Origin: Paenibacillus hemerocallicola
GTDB taxonomy: Bacteria; Bacillota; Bacilli; Paenibacillales; NBRC-103111
Direction: 5' to 3'
NCBI RefSeq assembly: GCF_006265175.1
Contig: NZ_VDCQ01000043.1
Coordinates: 20,540 to 84,539, forward strand
Length of the DNA: 64,000 nucleotides
The stretch's first letter is position 1; each line of letters opens with the position of its first letter. Shown here piece by piece: positions 19,928 to 28,292 of this stretch. The translations under genes and the position numbers were made by a program. The notes under the pieces are model-generated. The model was not told the DNA's origin. It saw only the letters and a list, made by a program, of their open reading frames with translations, and did not search any database.

Positions 19928-19934
19928 AAATGAT

Positions 19935-20144
19935 GCAGGTAAATTCAGGTCTTAGGCGATTTCTGACGAAATAACTGGAAAACATACCGTTAAATCACCA
20001 CGAAACCGCCGAATGATCGAAACCGCCCGAAAATAACTGGACTTTTTACAGTAAGCAATGGCTGACTGTAGGCTACCCGATAAATAACAGCCTATTTTAC
20101 AGCTGCTCGACATCACTGAGTGTCCAAGGACCGAGGCAATTGTG
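19935..20144. repeat. Degenerate intergenic repeat region
   Basis: This gene-free stretch carries AAATAACTGGA-type motifs twice (about 19971 and 20033). With the MITE removed, the site ACTGGAAATGATGCAGGTAAATT resembles the inner arm of the nested inverted repeat at 35259-35445. No gene is seen. Confidence 0.5.
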
Positions 20145-20181
20145 AAAAGACCTGCAGGCGATTATCGCCTGCAGGTCTTTT
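20145..20181. terminator. Terminator of the dlt-like operon (bidirectional)
   Basis: A perfect 18-bp inverted repeat with one central base. AAAAGACCTGCAGGCGAT pairs with ATCGCCTGCAGGTCTTTT. It lies 44 bp beyond the MBOAT stop codon on the minus strand and has A/T ends on both strands. Confidence 0.9.
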
Positions 20182-20224
20182 CCGTCTCCAAATAAACAGA
20201 CGCCGAACCCCGGATATTTCGGCC

Positions 20225-21373
20225 TCAAAACTGAAGCAACCCTTTATAAATACGCAGCACCACGTCCGAATTCCCGCTATATACGATGACAGCCGCCGTC
20301 ACCAGCAGTTGGGTGCATATGCAGCGGAAAAAGAAATAGCCGGACGACACCTTTTTCCGGTTAACGAGAGACAGCTTCATTAAGCTTTCCAGTGCCATCA
20401 GGATGCCGTGGTAGAGCCCCCAGAGCAAGTACAGCCACGAGAAGCCATGCCATAGTCCGATGCATACCATGATCAGGATCGACAATCCGGCAGCCGCGCC
20501 GCGGGATGAATATTTGCGCGAGAAAATCATGAAAATATGGTCCCGGAACCAGTCGCCGAGCGTAGCGTGCCAATTGCGCCAATATTGGGTGAGCGTAGGG
20601 GACAGGAACGGCTGTTTGAAGTTTTCCGGAATCGTATAGCCCATCAGCCGGCCGAAGCCGATCGCGATATCGGAATAACCGGAGAAATCGAAATAAATGA
20701 GCGCATAAAACCATACCATCAGAAACAAGCTGTGGTAAAAACGAAGATCGTGCCCGAGCACGTCCTGAAACACGACGGTCATGCCTGCGACTAGCACGAC
20801 TTTCTTGAACAAGCCCAATATGATGCGCTTGATTCCGGCTGCGAAATCGGCTGCGGATACGGCATAAGGCTTCTTGGAATCGGCGATGAAGTCGCGGAAC
20901 TTCAGGATCGGTCCCGAGGTGAACGTCGGGATGAACAGCAAGTAGTTGACGAAGTCCAGAAACGGCGCTTTGCCGTCCTTGCCTACGTAATAAGCGAAAT
21001 AGTAGGCGTCGATCACTTTCAGAACCGTGTAAATAAGACCGAATAAGTAGATCGCGTCGAAAAGCGGATGCTCGAATATGTGCATCCCGAACAGCCGGAG
21101 CGAGGCGACGGCGGCCACATTGAGCACGATCGCGGTACCGAACAGCAGTCTCCGTCCTTTGGGAGCGTAGCACATCCATACGTATCCCGCGTAGTTGACG
21201 AGTACGTACACGGCCGAGAAAAGGAACAGCTTGCGGCTGAACAAGTACAGGAAGCATAGGTTGAACAAGAGCACGAGTATTCGTTTGTTGTGCGGCCATC
21301 GCCGAGTTAAGCTGAGCACGAAGACCATGCCGAGCAGGGCGGCCAAAGCGTGCAGGTTCAACAAATAAGACAT
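20225..21373 (-). CDS. MBOAT-family O-acyltransferase (DltB-like)
   Basis: A 382-residue polytopic membrane protein with about ten hydrophobic segments. The MBOAT core is clear: FSGYSDIAIGFGRLMGY, then NFKQPFLSPTLTQYWRNWH, then the catalytic histidine in GLWHGFSWLYLLWGLYHG (about residue 320). In DltB this fold passes D-alanyl groups from carrier protein across the membrane. Here it would accept an aminoacyl group from the carrier protein encoded three genes upstream. The start ATG follows AAAGGAGC. It is the last gene of a six-gene operon. It could also be called AlgI-like, but its neighbours favour a DltB role. Confidence 0.9.
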   Translation of the reverse strand: MSYLLNLHALAALLGMVFVLSLTRRWPHNKRILVLLFNLCFLYLFSRKLFLFSAVYVLVNYAGYVWMCYAPKGRRLLFGTAIVLNVAAVASLRLFGMHIFEHPLFDAIYLFGLIYTVLKVIDAYYFAYYVGKDGKAPFLDFVNYLLFIPTFTSGPILKFRDFIADSKKPYAVSAADFAAGIKRIILGLFKKVVLVAGMTVVFQDVLGHDLRFYHSLFLMVWFYALIYFDFSGYSDIAIGFGRLMGYTIPENFKQPFLSPTLTQYWRNWHATLGDWFRDHIFMIFSRKYSSRGAAAGLSILIMVCIGLWHGFSWLYLLWGLYHGILMALESLMKLSLVNRKKVSSGYFFFRCICTQLLVTAAVIVYSGNSDVVLRIYKGLLQF

Positions 21374-21403
21374 GAGCGGGCTCCTTTGGGAATGGACGGT
21401 CGA

Positions 21404-21514
21404 TCAAAAGCCTTCATAAATAAACAGCCCTTTGCCCGTAAAGCAAACGGCCACAAGAGCGAGCATGATCGCGTAGACGATCACTTCCCCGACTTTTCGA
21501 AGGAACGCAGCCAT
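21404..21514 (-). CDS. DltX-like single-pass micropeptide, 36 residues
   Basis: A 36-residue protein with one membrane helix (about 10-27) and the C-terminal sequence FIYEGF. DltX peptides of Gram-positive dlt operons have the same size, one helix and a conserved FIYNxF-like C-terminus that works with the DltB acyltransferase. Here it sits directly in front of the MBOAT gene (30 bp) and overlaps the DltD-like gene by 34 bp. GGAGGTGG lies 5 bases before the ATG, strong support for translation. Its short length would make automated annotation miss it. The function is inferred from size, motif and position. Confidence 0.8.
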   Translation of the reverse strand: MAAFLRKVGEVIVYAIMLALVAVCFTGKGLFIYEGF

Positions 21515-22416
21515 CGGTCCACCTCCGACGTAAATTTGGGCGCGCCCGTCTCCCGGTTCAAGTGGACGAGGTCGTGAAATTCGTCCGGCTTGAAGACGTC
21601 GGATAAGTCCAGGACGGGTATGCCGTTCGATTGCAAAGTACCGCCTACGCGTTCCTTGAGCTGCTTCCAGTAGGCCGGCTGCGGATAAGCGGTGTCCGGA
21701 TTGAGCGGCATCCATACGACTTTAAGTGGCAGCGCGCGATCGTTCGCATAACGGATTACCCAGTCGAGCGCATCGAGATTGTCGGCCATATCCCCTAGCT
21801 GCATCCAGCTGTAATTGGCTTCGTAGCGTTCCCAGTCCTTCTTCAGCTGTTCGGCCGGTTCGCGCCCGAAGTACAGCTCCTTGTCGATCCAGCGGGGCTC
21901 GTACGTGCCGAAATCGAGTTCCCTCCGGAGCAGTCCGGCCCAAGCGTTGCGGATCCACTCCCCGCCCGCATCCTGGAAATAGTCGCGATAGTGGAATATA
22001 TACGGGCTGTACCACGGCCTGGACCAAGGGAAACGGGGATCCGTCTGCATCCGGTCCAGCATCGTATGCACGTCGATGCCGATGACGAGCTGCTCTTGGA
22101 AGTCATATAAGCCGCGCTTCATGATTGCCCGCAGATCGGTAATTTTGCCGTACGACATGCCCATTTCCACCAGCGGCAGCTGCGCCTTGTCTTCCATATA
22201 CGCACCGGTAACGGCCGAGTTGCCAAAAAAAACGGGACCGGACCGATCCCACTGATGATGAAACAACGTTTTCGTAAAATCGTCTTTCTCGAACCGCCGG
22301 GAGTTCGTCATCGGGTCCAGCCGAGCGACGAATACGTCAATCAGCAGGAACGCGACGACGAGCAGCAGCACGAATCCGTTCTTTCTCACATAGCTCAAAA
22401 GTTTCACGCGAATCAC
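21481..22416 (-). CDS. DltD-like membrane-anchored SGNH protein
   Basis: A 311-residue protein with one N-terminal membrane anchor (about 12-30) and an extracellular SGNH-hydrolase-like domain. The probable nucleophile is the serine in FFGNSAVTG (about residue 62), and the Asp/His pair lies in HDLVHLNRETG near the C-terminus. DltD carries out the final transfer of D-alanine from the MBOAT step to teichoic acid, and this protein is placed to do the same for another aminoacyl group. It starts with GTG at 22416, 9 bp after the ligase gene, with a weak ribosome binding site. A second in-frame GTG lies three codons on. Confidence 0.82.
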   Translation of the reverse strand: MIRVKLLSYVRKNGFVLLLVVAFLLIDVFVARLDPMTNSRRFEKDDFTKTLFHHQWDRSGPVFFGNSAVTGAYMEDKAQLPLVEMGMSYGKITDLRAIMKRGLYDFQEQLVIGIDVHTMLDRMQTDPRFPWSRPWYSPYIFHYRDYFQDAGGEWIRNAWAGLLRRELDFGTYEPRWIDKELYFGREPAEQLKKDWERYEANYSWMQLGDMADNLDALDWVIRYANDRALPLKVVWMPLNPDTAYPQPAYWKQLKERVGGTLQSNGIPVLDLSDVFKPDEFHDLVHLNRETGAPKFTSEVDRWLRSFEKSGK

Positions 22417-22425
22417 TCGTTATCT

Positions 22426-23631
22426 TTATTTGGATTGCCAAGCGCGGTACTGCTCGCGGAACGACACGGGCCAGCCTTCCTCGTTCAAGCCGAATTGGGC
22501 AAGGAACGCGAATACCCACCGCTCGAGCCCGAAGCCGACGCAGCCGGTAGTGGCCGGCCGTTTGCCGATCTTGATATCGAACGCGGTACCGAAGGCGGTG
22601 CTGTGAAAGTTGACGGAGCTGCAGGCGATCGATTTGTTGATGTAAGGGATGGTCAGCCGCATTTCATACTTCATTTCCTGATTGCGCTGGAACGAGGCCT
22701 TCACTTGAAAATCGTTCGTGAAGAACGGGTCGTTCGCGTTCTCGATCAGGCAGTCGATTTCCCATTCGCGGGCCAGCGTCTTCAGATGCTCTACCGCTTT
22801 CAGCCGGCTCTCGCGGACGAACTCCGGTTTGCCGACGAAAATGATTTCGCGCATGCTGAAGTCGAGCAAGCGGCCGAAGTCGGTATGGTTTTTCGATTCG
22901 TAACGGTGGCATTTGGCCACCGCGGTCGCGACGATGCCGTCTCCCTCGAGCGACTCTCCCTGCAGCCCTTCATAGCAATGATAGCACGTAGACGGATTCA
23001 TCGCGAAGCGGGGCTTGGGCATATTCCGATTCAAATCGAGCGGAGCGTCGGCTTTCCAGCCGCCGGATTGCCGGATCGATTCGGAGAACGATTCGATGAC
23101 GTCCAGATCGTCCCTCAGATGGCTCAAGAAATGAAGGTGCTCCGGGAACGAGGTGAAATGATTCGTCTTATCGAGCGTAGACAAATGGATGACGGCCGGA
23201 TACGACTCCTCTTTGGCCCCGAAGGCGTTCGCGATCCGCTGCACGAACGTGTCGTCGAAGAAGCGCAGCAAGCTCGAGAACGGTTCGCGGAATATGAACA
23301 GACCCGGCTCCAGCACCTTGATCGTCTTGGCCTCGACCAGATCCGCGATAATATCGCCTCGGTATGGCATCGTGCCCCTGTTCTCGAACAGAATATGCTC
23401 TTTAAAGCCGAAGTCGCCCTTGGAAAACCGTTCGATCAGCCGCTGGACGCCGGCTGCGATCTTGTCCCCGCCGTCCGGATCGTGGTGGGTGATCGTTATC
23501 GTGCCATTCTCCAGTCGTATGTCGTCAATATGCTCGCTTACGAACGCCGAGGCGTATTTGAGCTGTCCATGCTGGTTCGGATCGAGCCGATCCAAGGAAA
23601 TGACGCAGGTAGTCGCGTTATCGGTATGCAT
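22426..23631 (-). CDS. Amino acid:[carrier protein] ligase, class II aaRS-like (atypical SerRS catalytic core)
   Basis: A 401-residue cytoplasmic enzyme related to the catalytic core of the zinc-dependent seryl-tRNA synthetase of methanogens, but without a tRNA-binding domain. Such ligases adenylate a small amino acid (glycine or alanine in characterised cases) and load it on the phosphopantetheine of a carrier protein. The expected zinc ligands are visible: Cys216 (NPSTCYHC), Glu245 of the motif-2 RxE (CHRYES) and Cys364. Motif 3 is GFGLERW (366-372). MREIIFVG and FPEHLHF fit the family. GGGGAGGT lies inside the end of the carrier-protein gene, 4 bp upstream. It occupies the place of DltA in this operon. 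Amino acid choice cannot be read from sequence. Confidence 0.88.
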   Translation of the reverse strand: MHTDNATTCVISLDRLDPNQHGQLKYASAFVSEHIDDIRLENGTITITHHDPDGGDKIAAGVQRLIERFSKGDFGFKEHILFENRGTMPYRGDIIADLVEAKTIKVLEPGLFIFREPFSSLLRFFDDTFVQRIANAFGAKEESYPAVIHLSTLDKTNHFTSFPEHLHFLSHLRDDLDVIESFSESIRQSGGWKADAPLDLNRNMPKPRFAMNPSTCYHCYEGLQGESLEGDGIVATAVAKCHRYESKNHTDFGRLLDFSMREIIFVGKPEFVRESRLKAVEHLKTLAREWEIDCLIENANDPFFTNDFQVKASFQRNQEMKYEMRLTIPYINKSIACSSVNFHSTAFGTAFDIKIGKRPATTGCVGFGLERWVFAFLAQFGLNEEGWPVSFREQYRAWQSK

Positions 23632-23635
23632 GGCG

Positions 23636-23887
23636 TTACCTCCCCGTTTTGGCGGCGATAAAGGAGGATATCTCCGTTATCGTGTTGAGCGGATACAGCA
23701 TCAAATCCTGATTCGTTACTTGAATGCCGTACGTTTTCTCGATATGCGCGATCAAGGCGGTCGCTCCGATCGAATCGATGAAGCCATAATCGAACAAATG
23801 GACATCGGTGGTGAAATCGTCATCGTTCTCTTCGATTTCGTAGCGCTCCCGGATATGGCGCTCCAGTTCCAGCATAATGTCTTCCAT
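23636..23887 (-). CDS. Acyl/aminoacyl carrier protein
   Basis: An 83-residue acidic four-helix carrier protein. The phosphopantetheine attachment serine is Ser39 in FDYGFIDSIG. An in-frame TTG two codons upstream is too close to AGAAGGAG, which spaces well to ATG 23887. It lies 4 bp before the aaRS-like ligase gene, the usual arrangement for these ligase/carrier pairs. It would play the part of DltC. A fatty-acid ACP role is unlikely, since no fatty-acid genes are nearby. Confidence 0.92.
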   Translation of the reverse strand: MEDIMLELERHIRERYEIEENDDDFTTDVHLFDYGFIDSIGATALIAHIEKTYGIQVTNQDLMLYPLNTITEISSFIAAKTGR

Positions 23888-23917
23888 CGTCAAGTCTCCT
23901 TCTAAAAGTCTGGTATG

Positions 23918-26900
23918 TCAATCGCTCGGCATCGTAACGGTAATGCTCGTCTTGGCCCCGAAATGCGTGACGGTATACAGGTTGTCCTGCGGGTCTTTCT
24001 CGATCTTCAGGTCTTGGCCGGTTATGTTCAGCGGCCTAGGGGCGTACAGCTTGACCTGCTGCATGCCGTCGGAGTCGAGCCGGATCGTCCATGCCGTCCC
24101 GTTGTCCTCGATGCGGACGGGAACGTTGGAACGGACGATATGGAAAGGCTCGGCGCCCCAGTTGACGGAGACGCTGGTGAGACGGCGCAGGCCGAGACCG
24201 ACGTACAGCTTGTCCTCTTTTTTTGTAAAGATGGGAGAGTCCGTCGCGAACGGGTAGTCCGCATAGCGTTCGCCCGGCTCGAAGACGACTCCGGCCGTAT
24301 CTCGGTATTCGCCTGCCATGTCCGGCACTCCGTCCGTATCGGCGGAGATGGAAAGCGTCAAATGCAGCCCTTTGCCGAATTTCGTCTTCAGCCGATCGAT
24401 CGCATAGACGAGCCAAGGGCGTTCCACCCGGATCTCGCTTTTCATCGTGGCGAGGAACGAGCGGGCCATTTGCGGCTCGGCCATGAAATTGTAGTCGTAG
24501 GACGTCCGCAATTCGTCGAAGAAGCGGACGAACGTGGTCATCATATTCCTTTTGTCCGGATCGTCGTATTGGTATTCGATATGCTCGAAATAATCGATCG
24601 GCATGTCCAGCATGGCGTACGATTTGTAAATGTCCGACGTACCTTTGTCGCCCGGCTTGTACATAAAGCCCGGGGCATGGAGCAGCATCGACGTCTTCAA
24701 CCGGCTGTCGTCCAGCAGAAAAGGGAAGCTCCATACGAAGTCTTGGCCCCATTGAGGCTCCGTCGGACTGTCCGACGGCTTGAAGCCGAAGTTGTACCAA
24801 ATGTCGGCTTCGTTCTCGTTGCGCAGCGTCTGCAGCCGATCGAGCTGATTGATCCGCCATGTATGCTGGTTCGTTCCCGTATGGGTCCACGGTAAGCCTA
24901 GCGCGGCGAACGACTTGCGCTGCAGCTGCAATTCCAGCTTCTCCTGCTCGGAGCTGAGAAAGCTGTGCACGTATACGTGCGGAACGATTTCCAGCTTGTT
25001 CGTAGCGGCGTAGTCGAGAAATTCCCGCAGTTCCTTCTTGAACGGAAACGCGGGGTCGTCCACCGGAACGGGCTTGCTGTACTGCAGCTGGCCGACGATC
25101 AAATCTTCCTTGCCGTCATGGTTCAGATCGGCCCAGAGCGGCACCGAATACTGTCCGCCGACGAGCGCCTTCGAGCCCATCTGATTGTTCGTACGGCCTT
25201 CGATCGGCCCTTGCAGCAGCCAGCTCCCGGCGTTTTGGGCGTATACGAGCAAATCCCCTTCGCTGTTGCCAACGACAAGGTCGGGGATTTTGTCTCCGTC
25301 CATGTCGCGGATAGCCGGCGCCGCGTAACCGGCTTTTATTTGGAACAGCGGCCGGCCCGGGCCGAACTGCATCGGTTTGCTGGGAATGCCGGCATAGGCC
25401 GTAAGACGTCCGTCCGCATCGCCGACGACCAGATCGATCGTCCCGTCCCCGTCCATATCTCCGATAGCGGGAGCCGCATGGGAGCGGGCCCGAATCGGCT
25501 GCCCGTCGGACAATAGAGAGACGGGGGAGGCGAAGCCGCCCTTTTTTTGCTGAAGCAGGGCTACGACGTCCCCTTTGGCGCTTCCTATCGCCAGGTCGAT
25601 CAAGCCGTCACCGTTAAGGTCGGCTGCCGCTACCGTAGAGTAGCCGTCCGTGCGGAATACCTGTCCGTTAGCGAGCTTCAGCTGCTGCGGGGCTCCGAAC
25701 CCGTCGGGGTGCGAGGTCCCTTCCGGCACCATTTGCGTGGACAATTGTTTCCCCGCGTTCGGATAGTGGTATAAATAACCATCGAAGCTGCCTACGATCA
25801 AATCGGGCAGGCCGTCCCCGTTCAAGTCGGCCAGGGCCGGATATGCCCGGTACGGCAGCTCGAGCTTCATCCCGAGCTGGTTTTTGCCGGGATAAAGGCC
25901 GACCGTCAGCGGACTGTTCCCGCTGGTGACGAGCGTCCCGCTGGAATAGAACGAGTTCGGGAATTCTCCGACGAATTGCGGCTTCTCCGTAGTTCCCGTA
26001 TTCAAATGAACCGTAATGCCCTCGTACCAGTGGTGCCAGTCGAACGACGAACGCACGAGCGAGAACGATGGAATCTGGTTGTACGTCTTGAGCTGCTCCG
26101 CCCACGCGATGCCTTCCTTATGCTCAATCGCGGGAAGCGCCTCGAAATGGTTCTGGTACGCCATGGCCGGGCGTCCGTAAGGGCCGAACACCTTCTTGAG
26201 GCTGTATCCGAGCGTTTCCTTCGATACGTAGGATAAATATTCATTGCGGAACAAATGGTTGGCCGCCGCGAACGAGAAATGAAAGTAAGGCTCTTGCGGC
26301 AGTCCGGTCTTGAATTCGAAATATAAAGAGCGTCCCGGCGCATTCAGTCCCATGTCGTGCTTCGTCGCTTTCGTCGGAAAGCCTTTGGCCGAATCCATTC
26401 CGCTTTGCAGATCGAACCCGGTAATGAAATACCGGTTCGGCAAAAACGTGCTTGCCGATAGTACGGTGCCCAGCCCGTACCGGTTGACCGCGTACAGCGC
26501 CTGTCCGTTCATCGATACGAGAGGCTCGGCCGTGGAAGGGACGATCGCTTGCCCCCAATCGAACCCGGGCATCATATCGGTCATGTCGGTTATGTATCCG
26601 TGGGCGGTAAAGTTGTCCGCAAACTGCTTGAATACGTTTTGCAAGCCTTGCAAATTTCCGCGTACTTGCGGGTAATCGAATATCGGCTTGGCCGAGCCTT
26701 TGACTGGCTCGAGGGCGGATGCGCCGAGCAGCTGCGCGGGCAAGTCATTCAGCAGGTCGTTCTCTACGAACAAGTGGCCGCCTTGGCTCACATACGCTTC
26801 CAGATCGGGTATGGCTTCCCGCAGCACGGGCGATTGCTTGAGCGAAACGTCCAAATAAACGGCATCGTAAGATTGAAGCCGTTTCGCATCGAGCTTGTCG

Positions 26901-27094
26901 AGAGAAAGCCGGCTCACGTCGGCATTGGCTACAATCGCTTGTTGGAAATTCAGATAAGCCGCCCGGTCGTAAGCATCCCCCCCGCTGGCGTACAGCAGCC
27001 GCACCCGCTCCTGCCTGTGGCTGAATACGAGCGCGAACACCGCGACGAGCAGCAGGAGCCCGACGAACCAGGCCGCTTTTTTGCGCAATGACAA
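23918..27094 (-). CDS. Large membrane-anchored protein with five FG-GAP/VCBS calcium-binding repeats
   Basis: A 1058-residue protein with an N-terminal membrane anchor (about 7-25) and the rest outside. Residues about 30-200 look like a Rossmann/GATase-like fold (YDAVYLDVSL, LEAYVSQGGHLFVEN). Between about 430 and 720 are five repeats of DLNGDGxxDLIVG type: DLNGDGLPDLIVG, DLNGDGLIDLAIG, DMDGDGTIDLVVG, DMDGDKIPDLVVG and DLNHDGKEDLIVG. These are calcium-binding blades as in integrin-like propellers. The C-terminal 330 residues are unassigned and end in a beta-rich domain. It is the first gene of the dlt-like operon, 30 bp before the carrier-protein gene. It may bind or process the target polymer, but this is inference. 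Confidence 0.85.
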   Translation of the reverse strand: MSLRKKAAWFVGLLLLVAVFALVFSHRQERVRLLYASGGDAYDRAAYLNFQQAIVANADVSRLSLDKLDAKRLQSYDAVYLDVSLKQSPVLREAIPDLEAYVSQGGHLFVENDLLNDLPAQLLGASALEPVKGSAKPIFDYPQVRGNLQGLQNVFKQFADNFTAHGYITDMTDMMPGFDWGQAIVPSTAEPLVSMNGQALYAVNRYGLGTVLSASTFLPNRYFITGFDLQSGMDSAKGFPTKATKHDMGLNAPGRSLYFEFKTGLPQEPYFHFSFAAANHLFRNEYLSYVSKETLGYSLKKVFGPYGRPAMAYQNHFEALPAIEHKEGIAWAEQLKTYNQIPSFSLVRSSFDWHHWYEGITVHLNTGTTEKPQFVGEFPNSFYSSGTLVTSGNSPLTVGLYPGKNQLGMKLELPYRAYPALADLNGDGLPDLIVGSFDGYLYHYPNAGKQLSTQMVPEGTSHPDGFGAPQQLKLANGQVFRTDGYSTVAAADLNGDGLIDLAIGSAKGDVVALLQQKKGGFASPVSLLSDGQPIRARSHAAPAIGDMDGDGTIDLVVGDADGRLTAYAGIPSKPMQFGPGRPLFQIKAGYAAPAIRDMDGDKIPDLVVGNSEGDLLVYAQNAGSWLLQGPIEGRTNNQMGSKALVGGQYSVPLWADLNHDGKEDLIVGQLQYSKPVPVDDPAFPFKKELREFLDYAATNKLEIVPHVYVHSFLSSEQEKLELQLQRKSFAALGLPWTHTGTNQHTWRINQLDRLQTLRNENEADIWYNFGFKPSDSPTEPQWGQDFVWSFPFLLDDSRLKTSMLLHAPGFMYKPGDKGTSDIYKSYAMLDMPIDYFEHIEYQYDDPDKRNMMTTFVRFFDELRTSYDYNFMAEPQMARSFLATMKSEIRVERPWLVYAIDRLKTKFGKGLHLTLSISADTDGVPDMAGEYRDTAGVVFEPGERYADYPFATDSPIFTKKEDKLYVGLGLRRLTSVSVNWGAEPFHIVRSNVPVRIEDNGTAWTIRLDSDGMQQVKLYAPRPLNITGQDLKIEKDPQDNLYTVTHFGAKTSITVTMPSD

Positions 27095-27171
27095 GGCAAT
27101 CCCTCAAAACTTGTAGAATAGTCGTTCCGTAATGTTGAAATAAATCGCCAATCGGCTTAAGGACTAGTGTC

Positions 27172-27200
27172 ATTATAGCATTTCATGCTTGCTTGTTAAA
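27172..27200 (-). promoter_or_regulatory. Promoter of the dlt-like operon
   Basis: On the minus strand TTTAAC (27200-27195), a 17-bp spacer and a perfect TATAAT (27177-27172). It lies about 77 bp before the start of the FG-GAP protein gene and divergent from the sugar kinase. Confidence 0.75.
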
Positions 27201-27305
27201 CATTTGACGATCGGCGGAAGGAGAAAGTTGCCGATCCGACTCCACTTTTGTCGATACATCCGATATAATTCGAGGCAAGACTTCCGTTTGGAGGAGGAAA
27301 CACGC

Positions 27306-28289
27306 ATGGAAAAAAATACAGTGGTTTGCTTGGGAGAGCTTTTGATAGATTTTGTGCCGCAATCGAACGGGCTGCCTTTGTCGCAAGTCGACACGTTTCA
27401 CAGAGCGGCCGGCGGCGCTCCGGCGAACGTGGCTGCCGCGGTGGCGAAGCTCGGAGGGAAGTCGCGGTTTATCGGGAAGGTCGGCCGCGATCCGTTCGGG
27501 GAATTTTTGCGCACGGCGTTGGAGGAGGCAGGCGTCGAGCCGGCTCTTACCATTACGGACGATGCCCGGACCGGGCTTGCTTTCGTATCGTTGAGGGAAG
27601 ACGGAGAACGCGATTTCGTGTTTTTCCGCAGCCCGGCGGCGGATATGCTGCTGCGCAAGGAGGATGTGGAAGATAAATGGCTTCGCGATGCGGCCATCTT
27701 TCACTTCGGCTCGGTGTCGCTCATAGCGGAGCCGTGCAGGACGGCGACGCTGGATGCGGCCAGACGGGCAAGAGCGTACGGGGCGCTCGTCTCTTACGAT
27801 CCGAACGTCAGACTGCCGTTATGGACGAATGCGGACTTTGCCCGCCGGACGATACTCGATCAGCTGCCGTTTGCCGACTTGGTCAAAGTAAGCGAGGACG
27901 AGATCGGGTTTCTGTACGGCGGAGCCGGCATCGAGGAGGGAGCGCGGCTGATGCTCGGGCTCGGGCCGCGGTGCGTCGTAGTGACGCTGGGCGCAGCAGG
28001 CTGCCGCGTATTCACGCAGACGGGCGATGTAACCGTTCCCGGCGTATCGGTCGAGGCGGTCGATACGACCGGAGCGGGCGACGGCTTTGTCGGCGGGCTG
28101 CTCTGGAAGCTGGCGAACGCGCATATCGATGCGTCCGGGTTGGATGAGACGCTCGCCGAACCGGCTTTCGCCGTCGAGGCTCTCCGTTTCGCCAATGCGG
28201 TCGGGGCGCTCGCGACGACGAAGCGCGGTGCTATTCCTGCTCTGCCCGCGCGGAGCGAGGTCGAACGCAAGCTGAGCGGGGAGGCGTAA
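27306..28289 (+). CDS. PfkB-family carbohydrate kinase, fructokinase-like
   Basis: A 327-residue cytoplasmic sugar kinase. The N-terminal family signature AGGAPANVAAAVAKLGG (about 38-54) and the ATP/anion-hole motif DTTGAGDGFVGG with catalytic aspartate (about 257-268) are both present. Similarity pattern and length suit fructokinase or 2-keto-3-deoxygluconate kinase; the substrate is not certain. The frame is open upstream to 27189, but GGAGGAGGAAA precedes ATG 27306. The phosphoesterase gene starts 3 bp after its stop, so the two are probably co-transcribed. Confidence 0.9.
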   Translation: MEKNTVVCLGELLIDFVPQSNGLPLSQVDTFHRAAGGAPANVAAAVAKLGGKSRFIGKVGRDPFGEFLRTALEEAGVEPALTITDDARTGLAFVSLREDGERDFVFFRSPAADMLLRKEDVEDKWLRDAAIFHFGSVSLIAEPCRTATLDAARRARAYGALVSYDPNVRLPLWTNADFARRTILDQLPFADLVKVSEDEIGFLYGGAGIEEGARLMLGLGPRCVVVTLGAAGCRVFTQTGDVTVPGVSVEAVDTTGAGDGFVGGLLWKLANAHIDASGLDETLAEPAFAVEALRFANAVGALATTKRGAIPALPARSEVERKLSGEA

Positions 28290-28292
28290 CGG

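Noticed and set aside
22255..23661. 468-codon plus-strand frame opposite the aa:CP ligase and DltD-like genes
   Set aside because: It spans two clearly coding minus-strand genes and has no domain or start signal.
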